A stretch of DNA of 64,000 nucleotides from the NCBI GenBank assembly GCA_030141605.1, contig JAQGDQ010000126.1, forward strand, positions 62,001 through 126,000. Direction: 5' to 3'. Position numbers and translations under genes: made by a program. Positions 51,601 through 63,600 of the stretch are shown in pieces. Origin of the DNA: Tubiluchus corallicola. Its lineage: Eukaryota > Priapulida > Priapulimorpha > Priapulimorphida > Tubiluchidae. The notes under the pieces are model-generated. The model worked only from the letters and a program-made list of their open reading frames with translations, searched no databases and was not told where the DNA came from. Each line of letters opens with the position of its first letter. The stretch's first letter is position 1.

Positions 51601-54600
51601 GAATCCAGCAGGGCATAAGTCACGACCCATGTGTTAGTTCCATGTGCTAGTGGACACATGCAACTGTTTTCCTTAAGCTGTGCTGACCATAGGCATAAAA
51701 GTGTGAGAGCTGCTCACTACTTCTCTCAATATATCGCCATCATAAATTTGCTTAAACTTCAATAAGTAAACCAATCAGTGGTGGCCTAGACATTTACAAA
51801 AAGGACAGGCACACAAAAAACAACATTCTAATGTTTAAACATTGAGATTCAAGCATTTAGTAAAACGACTTTTTCATATTTGCTAATTAAATACTGAAAA
51901 CAGAATGCCTACAACTACGAATATCTGATTGTTAAGGCAGACTATGAGGGTTCTATAATAAGTGCCCAAAGGCACATCTATTGGAGGTTGCACATTTTAG
52001 GTAGCGCCATAATGAAAGGATAGATTGGCAAGTCAATCTGTGAATTACTGTGTATATACTGTAGCAATTTGTCAAGCAATGCACTCAAGGAATCACGACA
52101 CTTAATCTCTTAGTTAAACCAAATCACTTTAAAAATTTTATCTTGTGAATAGGAGTTTAATAGCCTTTACATTAAACATTTAATATATGAGAATTAATAT
52201 TTAAGAATCTATTGTAGCTATCCACAGAATCCTCTACGGCAGGTGCCCCTGTGAATGAATCTCTACGTGGTATTTTAGTTCAAGACGCCTCTAAATACGA
52301 CAATAAGGACAACTGCAATTTCAACAAATTACATGCCAAAATAAAACTAATACTTAACTAATACATAAAAAAATATAAAACTACTACTGAATCTCTGATA
52401 TGCACTTATTAAAGAACATCTGTTAAAATTATATTTGAAACACAATAGCGTGTATCGGACTAACATTACAAACAGATTGCACCTACAGAAAAAAAACACT
52501 CAGAAGAAACAAATCTTATGCATCTGCACACATCAGCAACAAACAACTACAACTACATAAGTAGAACAAAATTTGTAATGTATTGTAAAAATAGGTAAAA
52601 GTATATCATGCCAATGAACACTATTTAAAGCCATAGTACAGAATGCATGCTAAATAATACTACAAGCTATGCATTTGCAATGCTAAATTACCTTTTCCTT
52701 TTCTTCGTCGCTCTCATCATCATCGCCCACAGACTGGGGTGCTACCTCGCTTTCGGAATATGGTTGTTGAGCAGGAAGAGCAAAGTAAGTTCTCAGAAAT
52801 ATTAATAATAAGGCCACTGGTAGCATGTAGAGCTCAAAATTGTAAACTATCACTAAAAATACCTGTAAAAAAGTGAAGAACAACATCGATTAGAATAATT
52901 TTTTATAATACTTTCTAGAAAAAATTCAATTTTGTATACCAAACAGTGGCCACTGAAGATTAGGCAATATAGTTGAAGCGCCTATATATACTGTTACGGG
53001 GGTGAAATGCCTTTAATTTTCGACCACCCCGCTATATTGTGATGATTCAATCCATTACAAAGCCATTGCATGTCAGCACTGCATAGTAGCTATAAGTAGT
53101 GCGTGCAGTTACCACCTAAGCACCTGTTCCGTAGTCATGATCAGCATAAGGAATGCAGGAAAAGATTCTGGCTAGTTTTCATCTTAATTTTCTGTTTAAG
53201 TTTTTATATTTCTTCTCTACTTTCTCATCTACAACATTTGTTTGCAACATGGTTTGGCTGATCCAGATTTGAACCCTGGACCTCTTGGCCGCCTCCACAA
53301 CAATATATATTTGCTATAACAATTTTATTTTCCGTGGATATATATATGTATCCACAGAAAATAGAATTGTTATGGCAAATTTGCTGTTGTAAACATTTGG
53401 AAGGACACATCGTTATTGAGTAATTATTCAGCAGCGGTTGTAGATGATACAAACGAACTTAATGTGATTTTATAATCAATGCTCTTTTAGGCGTTAGTCA
53501 TTTTATCATTGCAGTGATCACAAAAAATTGTGCAAGTACAGCGATATTCAATATAGCATTAGTAGTTTTATAACACAGTGAATTAGGAAATACGCTTCTT
53601 GTTAATCTTAGCCAATATACTTGCTGTTAATCATAGTCAATGTCTGCTTTAGCCTCACAACAAAGCTACTTCAGTCTGCACATAAATGAATGTTTTCCTC
53701 GTAGCTGCGAAGGGTCTATTAACTCATGAATTGCACAGGCTTGCCATCTATTATAGAGCAAGAGATTATATTTAACTTGGAAAGTAAATATGACTCCGGC
53801 AGCTATCCATAAATTGAAAGACTGAGCTTGGTACTACACACAATTTTTCTTTCACCTAGCGCAATCATAATCAACTTATAATAAATAGATTTCTAAACAA
53901 AACATTTTTATAATATTTAATCATAATATCATAAAAGGGCCTCTTTTGCCTTTTGTTCCTAAACATAGACAGTTTGCTCATAGTACTCATAATTCTGCTG
54001 TCTCTCAATTTTCTGCATCCCTGCATATTCCTAGATGAAGAACAGCTGCTTACGAATCTAGTTCTTTCCGTTAGGTTTCTCATCTGTTTAATTTTACACC
54101 AGAAAATTGTTACATGAAAGTTACAACCTCATCAGATTCAAGAACAGCAAAATGGAAATGACAAGTTGTTATGGCAGACCAAAATTATACTTATTAACTG
54201 TAAAAAACTCAAGCTCAAAAGAACTAATATATGTATGGTACAAAAAACTTGAAGTTGAATAGAACTTGAAAATACAAGATTTATTTACTGTCACTCATTT
54301 AACAGATAACATTTGCACTAACGGCTATTTAGTGAAAAACACTTATGAAGTAATACAGGCAAGGACGCAACACACAAATAACGAATAACATGTAGGGTAT
54401 ATGTCCTGGCATTGGCAGCCACTAGTATCGAAATCAAGACTGTACGGTTTTAGTCCGAAATGTAACAACTTGCCACACAACCCAGGACAAAGTACTTATA
54501 ATTCAAGACAATACATGACAAAAATTTATTCTGAAAATTCGAAGTGTTCATTTTTAGTTAAGCATGTTCATCTTTTCTGTGCACTTTGCAAATTTCTTTG

Positions 54601-57600
54601 ATATAGTCACATGGTTCATTATAATTTATACAACCCTTACTAACTAAAAGTTTTTTGCAACATGTTGCTTCATAAAGTGTTCAATAAGCCATTTACTCAC
54701 AGTGCCAGAAGCCTGTGTCTGGAAAGAGTGCTCTCTATTTCGATGCGTACATCATGTACTACATGTACTACATAGAAAAGCTATTGCTTTGGGTGCAGAT
54801 TCTTGAACAGTAGAAATGGCATTATTAGTCAAACTGTGTGTAGACATGGAAATGTGAGCTCGCCTATTCAGCATGACATTAAACTATTGTTGTTCTCTAG
54901 ATATGTATAAACAATTACTTACTTATGTATTTATGCCTTATGTAAATTTTTACGTTTCTACCTTTTTTAGCATTTTAAGATGCATCTTGACTATTTTAGC
55001 TTCATCAGTCGGTTATTTTAATTAATTTGTGTATGTTTTTTTTGTATGTAGGTTTTTTATGGACTTATGTGTCTGTTTTAAAGAATAAAATAAATAAAAA
55101 ACAATAAAAGTAACAGGAATCACTTACAATAAAGGCTGATAAGCTCCTAGGGACAGACTCCCACTGGAAACAACTCTGTAAGAAGCGCCCGCAATGTATG
55201 AACGTCAGAGCAAAGTTGCGAACCCTGGCAACATTTGTCATGAACACCTATTAATTATAAACAATTTATGAATGGTCAAGTACAGACTATTTTGGTATAT
55301 AGTGTTAATAGTAAATAGCAATAATTAACCACTCTTGTAGCCTGTAGACTAAATACCCATTCATTTTAGTCGAATAGCGGCCATCTTGACGTCATAATTA
55401 AATCCTTTCCAGTGGTCAATTTTCAGCCAATTCTGGATATGTTATTCTCAGGACCAACATTTTCTTGCAATTTTTTGGGGGTAGGGCTATTTATTTCATT
55501 ATACTGACCCTACTAACATAGTAAAGTGATAAATACACTCATCCAGGTAAATTCACATGTAAGCATGATCACAGATTATGATGCCCTTATTATGCTCAGG
55601 GATTTGGATCTGAATTCATTCAATCTGGTTATTTTTTAAACACCACGACTCGGATACTAAAATTAGTAAATATAGTTACCACATTTTAGGGTTCATTATG
55701 TAACAAAAAACACCTTATGTAAAAATTAATGCAACATTACATAACAAAAAAGATTGCAACATGTAACAGATCACAAAGCATGGCTCTTTGTCATAACTTT
55801 TACATCATTATGTGACAGTTTTTGCGTCATTATGCAACAATCACTATGTAACAAAAACTGATGCATCATTTAACAGATCAACCACTTCACCGCCTGTTTG
55901 ACGAAAATCTCCAAACATGAAAACGCTATTCCAACTGGCCTGTATGATGAGACCGTACCGTCAAGGGTAAAATATACAAATTAACTGATGCCTATAACAA
56001 TGATTCTTACATATGCCATTTACACTTCATGAACTGAGCTATTCAAAATAAAAGGCAGTGCTGTCCTCAGTTGTCTAAAAAGAAAATATACAAGCTACAA
56101 AGCACCTATGGCCAAAAATGTGCAAAATTCGCTAAAAAGATTGCTGTTATTGCTGCCGTCTGCTATATTGTGACTACATTAAGTCATAAAGTTGAAATCG
56201 ATGCATTTCAAAGGAGAAATTATAGAAACATTTTGCAATCAGCAGCCAAAGAAAATCTCAAATAAAGGTCTATATGAAAAAATAAAAGAACCTTCGACAA
56301 GAAAAATAAAAAGATGCTGTTTAAGATGGATCGGGGATGTGCTTACACTAGCTGATGATAATCCAGTGAAACTAGTTCTTCAACAAGTCATAGAACCAGC
56401 TAAAAACCTACAGGAGGACAAATGTTAACATATTTACATTTTGCACAGAAAGATTTAAACACTTCAGCGCTGATCCTTAGAGATAAATGCACTTGGGGCA
56501 TTGTTGCGAGTAGGGAGTCCTGGCATAGGGAGGTGAACAGAATTATGTCCCTAGACATACGATTCATTGGATGATGATGGATGATTGTGACTGCTGCCTT
56601 CAGCACAGCTTTTTCTCGATTTTGTGGCTCAGAAAAATAGAGAGTGTAGAGCAAATTAGAGACTGCCTTTCCAGATTTGGTGCCGAGTCATCAGACGATG
56701 GTAGTTGAAGTTAATCCGTTAATCTAAAATCCAATTAGATATGGCTAGTGTAACACAGAACGGTTACTAAAGTATGTACATGAAAGCTAAAAATTATAGT
56801 ATTAAGCCTACCTATAGCTTTATTTCCTCTACATTAGAATGTCTGTGGCAAAAGGATGTGATAAAGGGGGGTGTAGTAGCTATGATAGCAACAAGGGCAA
56901 TAGTAACACAGATGGTGATGTAGTTAGAGCAGTAAGAGTAATAACATTGTATGGACTGTAACAGTAACAATTTTTCATTTTCTAAAAACATTTCCGTGTG
57001 CGTGGAATACAAACTGAATGGCAGTAAAGTGGCTTGGCCATAGTCTGCAGTCGGTATAACTATAACCAAATTATTTTGCAGATACATAACACTGTGTGAA
57101 CTAATTTGGGAGTCATAAAGAAGCCCAGTTTTGCAATCTGGGTTCAATCAGACCAACCCAGCCAGACAGAGCTTTACCTGATCAAGCCAAGCCTAGCCAG
57201 TCTTTGACAGATTACACCTCAGACAGACCAGGCTCAACATAGATTAGATATGGAGCAGACCTCAGACAGATTAAATGCTAGACGGATTAGCCAATGACCA
57301 TATCAGTCGGAGCCATAGTGAAGCCCACATCTAGAACAGAAAGAAAGGGACTCGGTCCAAACCAAAACCATGACGTGACTCAACCACAGACCATGACTAT
57401 CCTGTCACATATGGCATCGTTTTTGTTACATAATGATTGTTAATAATGAAAAATTCTGTGATTCATTACTTGATGTAAACTTTTGTTACACAGTGCTCTG
57501 CACTGTTGTGTAATGAGGCACTTGTTACATTATGAACCTTAATTATGCAACTGCCACTACCACCGTTACCTCAAAGGTGCAAAAGTCATAGAGTGAGGTT

Positions 57601-60600
57601 TTAAATGCACAAAATAATTGAAAACTAGAAATTACCTTTTTCTTAAACTTGGTATCCATAGACATGTATTTTTCTTCTTTGGGATTAAAAGTACGTATGC
57701 TTGCTTTGATCTGCACAGAAAAAGAATTTATGTAACAGGAGCAACAACACTCTAACTAAGCAATATTTAAACAATTTTCATATAACAAATCTTAAATTTA
57801 CTGTGAAAATCAATAACAACTAACACTGTATTGAAGTTTTTTCAGCATTTCGATGCTTTTTGAAATATACTTTACCTCTGTATTTAGTAACTTAAATCTC
57901 AAAAAATGCTACAATTTATTCAATTCTGATTAAGAACGAGTCCGCGAGAGCACTGTGCAGGGGGTGGCACATGAGGGTGACGAATTTAAATCATTTTTTT
58001 CCAACATGAAGGGCGATCTCCCAAAACCTTGTAACCAAGATATCAAATCGATCGAGCTACTATTGGCAGAGAAATGACCACATCAAGAAATTGACCTCAA
58101 AAGAGGCAAAAAATCGCTATTTTGGGGGGGTTATTTTAACTTTTTCTTCTGTATAAACTATTATAGATGGGTCGATGTAATTTGGCTGGTACATAGACTC
58201 AGACATTGTCTTCTGATATACTAACTTTTTCTGACATACTATTAATAGTATCAGAGAACGGGATTTTTCAAATTCGGCTCTTTGTTAAGAGTCCAGGGAG
58301 ATGTTAAATTGTAAGGATCATAACTCGCCCACTGCGGGGCTACAGAACTTCTGGTTTTCATGTATGTGTTAACCATCATACTCACTAATAATATAATAAA
58401 GAAAATTCGCTGGAGCCTGTTTCAGTATTTAGTAGTGGCACTTTAAAATTTCGCAAAGATCAGCAAAATTCGCTTTTTTTGTAGTTTTTCAATATCTTTT
58501 CTATCTATATGCTGGATGATAAGTGACAAATCTGTATTCTAACTTTCATGAAAACACACGAGCTGAGATAATATTATGAATGACATTATATAGAGGGGGC
58601 ACTGTTAGAAAAAAATGCCATATCAATACACTTTTTTATAGTAATTCCCATAGTAATTCCGTCCATGTGTAAAAAGTAGACATACTTGGCTCAGGTCGTA
58701 TATGACAGTAGACATCTAGCCACGTTTAACCTGCATTTTCTGTGGCTAGTGCTCTCATTTCCTAGTAGCAATAGATTCCTTTGCCATGGAAATTGCTAGA
58801 AATATGCGCATTTCATCTTAAATTGGTTTACTTATGTCGGAATTTTCATATGACTACAAATATGAATAATTGCCTCTTCTGATGGATTTCAGGACAGGAC
58901 ATATGCATGCCCCAGGTACCGAGTCCGACCCTGATTCAGGGCATTCTCTACACACTGAATTGCTAATGGATACCAGGAAAGACTAAACAATAAGCCCTCT
59001 AATAGAAAAGAAGAACCGATTGTTAAGATTGAGAGTCATTGCTAGCGAAAGAATCTGACAACACTCGGTATATACATATAAAATAGAAATCTGTTCATTG
59101 CTTATACTTTTTATATGAATAAGCTTCATGGCTTATAACGCTGGTAAACAGCCCAAAAATGAACATTTTTGTTCAGCAGTGGCCGCCATCTTGAATTCTG
59201 GAGTCCAGTCCTGTCGGTAGTTTAACCAATTGTGCTGTCCAGGCCCCTAGTTGCCGAAGATGAATATTTATGACGTTTTGAAGTATTTTGACAAGATTTG
59301 ACAACTCATGTTTACCCACAAGAAGCGTTTTGATGAACATTGTTACCTATATTTTCACCCTGATATATGGCTCTTTCAGGGTCAATTACAATAGGCTGGA
59401 AATTCGTTCCATCGAAATTGTCACTGCAGCCTAGTGGGATGGGATGCTCTATTCACATACATATCGATATTTTTGTCCCCGCCCCCGCAGTGGGTGAGAT
59501 ATAAGACTTTGAAATGACTGAGTATTTGCATCTTGTGTGTAATGCGAGCTTAAAGACCCCCAGTAGAGCCAAAAGAGGGGAGTTTGGGACAAAAGTCGAA
59601 AAGTCATTTTGGAGAAGATAACAAGATCCAATACTGTGCAGAGTCAGATCTATTCAAACTCAGTGGTTGCTGCATGGCTAATCCTTCAAATATGAGTAAA
59701 AAATAGAGAAAAATAGGTATTCTTTCATGAAAATCGGCCTATGCCGTACCTCTGCTAATATGAGGAGTTGGACCAAGCGGATTCACATAGTGAATACTAG
59801 TGACTAGTGGACCTCATACTCGAACTTTGGTCCGAATCGGTTTACCTAACCTTGTGCCGGAATTTTTCGATTTTGCATGGTCTTCTCGCGGACGCGTTCT
59901 TAATTCTTATTGATGAAATAACTCTGTCTCCACTACATTTACAAAAGTATTTAACACAGTTCCACCAGGCTCCAGGGCAAGTTGTGCAATTCCATGCTGT
60001 ACATTAATCATTAATCTAGAATGAATTAACATAAATTATTTTGTAATTAACAAAGTAATTAAATTATAATGCCATTCTGCAATTGGATAACAAAATCATC
60101 CTTCTCAGATGCATCCTGTGAGGGAGGACGATATCGAACATACATGAAAACAAATTGCATGAATTATAATCTCAAACCATAGAAATTTGTGAGTGTTGTT
60201 AGGGCAGTTTCCCCTCTTAAATTTCACATTGTCATCAGAAATGAGAGTGCTAAAAATGATAACACACCAGATGAAAAAAATGCACAGCCAAATGAGACAC
60301 TCAGCACAGCAATATCGGCCGGAACAACCTGACTACAATTGCAGTTGTTCAAACCAAACAAGGGAGTTCAATACTTGCTGGGTTCAATAATTGCTCTGCA
60401 TTGTTTCATTTCATCTTACTGCTAGTAGCTGTAACAGTTCACTTCATGGAGGGAGGATATTAACACACCTAAATGTGGTTGAGACACTGCTGTTAATTAA
60501 GTCATTCACAGGTTTGCAGCTATAGGCTGGGTTCCGTACTTGCTCTGGGTAATTTCGTTTCATCCTAAGGACTCTAGGGGAAACAGTACACCTTATGGAG

Positions 60601-63600
60601 AAAGGTTATCTATGTTTGATTATGGCTGAGACACTTCTGCCAGTTCAGTAGCTCATCTACGATGAGTCAGGCTCTCAATCATGCTACAAACATCAAGATG
60701 CATAGGCCATACCATTGTATGCTGGGATTGCTGTGTGACAAAGTATATTTAAGAAAGTGAAAGGCAAGAATGTTTGACCTAACTATTCAGTTTACTAACT
60801 ATTCAATACATTTTTAACATCAACATACTTATACAAATTAATTTCGAATTTTGAAAGCTGAATAAAATAATAATAATAATTGTATGACTTACTGGATTGT
60901 AAATAACATCCATTTCTAGCAAGATTTCCCCTTTTCCTCGACGCATTAGTTTCTTGTCTTTCAATGCATGCCATCGTCGTTCTCCATTCTTAACCTAAAA
61001 AAAAAAATAAATGAGGAAACTCTATATTATAAGTTCATGGTTGAGATCAGATTGCTGTGATATTTCAAAATCAATTATACACAATAATAATAGGCGAAGT
61101 AGTGATTAGCTTGCTTATGGGCATTTTCTATACTATTTACTGTTAGGCAGTATACTGTAATGGCCTGCTATTAAAAAATACATTTTCACGATGCTGTACC
61201 ACATATTCATTTTTCCATTATTGATCTCGCACCACACTATCTGACATCGCATCTAGTATTGGTGAAGCCCTTTATACCAGCCCCTGAAACGAGTAGAGTA
61301 TCTTCCTTGTCATCTGTTGCGAGTACTCTTAACGACTGAACAGTACATTTGCTGAAAGATGGCACAGACAAATGCAGGATCTTGGCTAAAAGAGGGAGAG
61401 TAATTCTTTCTTTCTCAAGTTGCCATTTCTCTGTTTTGTGAGTGAATCTGCAATTTTCTTTACAGCTAAGAACATCAAATGAGATTCCTTGGCAGTGAGT
61501 CCTGTCTAATGTCTTATTTTGCCACTGTCTGCTTGGTTTTAGACCAAGGATTTTTAACGCATCCTTGTATCACTTTGTTGGCCACTAGAAGAGCAACAAT
61601 CAATATTGAGTTTGCTAAAGAAAACTTAATTTGGTAATTCTTGAGTGGCATGTCTGGATCTCTAGGGTGACGTTTTATAATCACTGCTTCAATTTTGGTG
61701 CTTCAAATTAGCGATGCCTTACTGCTTATGTACAGTTTATTACCACTTTGCTGTTCAAAAGACAAAGAATCATCAGCTTCGCATTTATCAGCTTATAGAT
61801 ACACAGCATCATTCCACTGAAATTTCTCTTTTGAGGCATCAGTTGGGTTACAATAAAGATGCTTACTGGCATCTTTAAGTCCCAATATCCCAATACTGTA
61901 GATAAAATATTTTGTTGGAAGAGCTTTGTCTGCAGTATGGCATCAATAGCACTGTTCTTAAATATTTATTCATACTTAGATTAACAGACGTCAGAAAATA
62001 TGTATCAACACAGTGTTTTCTGATGATTGTCGTTAGCATATATAACATGCCTCAAGCATTTTGCTTAAGCCCCTTGCTGTTCATACTACATTATTTTAAG
62101 TATTTTATTTCGAGTAAACATCTAACTCAGGCTCAGTATTTTGCTGCTGATTCTCAGTTAAATATGTGTTCCAGCCCTGCTGAATCAGGTCCTCAGATTT
62201 ATTTAATGCTCTCTCCCGTATTGCAGACAAGAGTCTGCACTATAAATGTGGAAGATAAGCACAGACAGAAAATGATTCTGAGTGCCTCTGCAACAAGGCA
62301 GTAGCAGTAGATCCGGGTAGATGTTTATCACACTTTAGTAAGGACAATTACTGGCGACTTTGGCATAAATGCCTGTAATTCAGCTGTTTGAAGGAACAGT
62401 AATAGATTTCAGATTTGTTTTCCCTTTTTAAGTCACACAGTATTCTTTGCTTCATGTGCTCTAGTACTCTGAAAATATGCCTCAGTGTGCAGTTTTTTCT
62501 ATGAATCCAACATTCTCCTACAATTTTATCCCTTGGAAAACGAAAAAGTGATATCTCTTTTTGAGTAAAACAATTTCTAATTTGCTGAGCATCTAAATTT
62601 GATGCAGAATAAAACACAACTACATTATTCAAAAATATAATACATTTAATCTGATAGCTTTTGGACAACACAGTGTCTATCAGTCAAAAGAAAAGAAAAA
62701 AATTGGAGGTATTTTATGTGCGATTTTAAGGGTCTCTCTTAACACTACGTTTAGGAGAGAGAACTTCAAGTACAATCCCAAGTTACTATTTTCTAATTTG
62801 TGCGATAGCTTTAGACTAGAAAAAAATCCTAAAAAGGTGATTCGATAAAGTTCTAGAGACGTTTTTTCTAAAAGTGGGCAACACATCCAGTCTTTTCAAT
62901 TTGACTATGCTGAATCTGAAAACCTTCTACCAGCTTGAAAAATTAGCGGAAAAGAGTCAAAAATGCAAAAAAACAAAATTGCTGCCTAGCTTCTGCACAA
63001 ACAATATATAAATCAAAAGAGAATTCCCAAAAATTAAGATTAAGAAGCAATTACGACACTTATACCAAAGCAGTTGGGCCTAAGAAATCTGTTTGTGTTA
63101 TTTCCATTTCAGAAATGGTCACCACACAAAACAAAATTATGCCAATCATGCAGTTATATTAGCTTTTTCATCTAAAGATTTATTGCTTTTAGCAATTTGA
63201 CCTTGTTAAATCTAACAAGTTGCCAGACCTGCAAAAGTCACTTTGCATATTTTTGGTTCTAGTAACAGCTTGTTAGATTCAGCAAGGTTGAGTTAATAAA
63301 AATAATTCGCTTTTTTTATAACAAATTTTTAAGTAAAACAGTTACTATGATTTCATGATTGGTATGATTTTGTTTTGTGTGGTGCCATTTTGAAAATACA
63401 GGCAATTTTGGAAATAAAAGCAACAGGAATTGGTTTCTTAGGTTCCGAGTACCCAGGAATGGATGTCATAATCAAGTCTTACCACTAAACTCGAGACATA
63501 ATAAACTAAACACAATAACGGAGGCCAGGAAATGTTATTAAACCTACACTGAGCAGCGGAATTGCAACTTTTCCTAGAAACTCTACAGACTTATTTCGAT

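Larger units (their letters stand above)
52863..55127 (-). other. MCTP intron, 2.3 kb
   Basis: Holds a tRNA-type B-box-like sequence and a palindrome (separate entries). Otherwise there is no structure. Confidence 0.85.
55248..57635 (-). other. MCTP intron, 2.4 kb, mostly one insertion
   Basis: Nearly filled by the TIR-bounded element 55687-57541 with its nested LINE fragment. Confidence 0.8.
57711..60892 (-). other. MCTP intron, 3.2 kb
   Basis: Contains the TTAA-flanked element (57934-59899) and a diverged tandem duplication at 60366-60662. Confidence 0.85.
60995..63547 (-). other. MCTP intron, 2.6 kb
   Basis: Contains a plus-strand LINE RT fragment and an inverted-repeat element (separate entries). 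Confidence 0.85.

Noticed and set aside
61912-62304. A 130-codon host gene on the plus strand
   Set aside because: Its sequence is a LINE reverse transcriptase core with a mutated active site, inside an MCTP intron.
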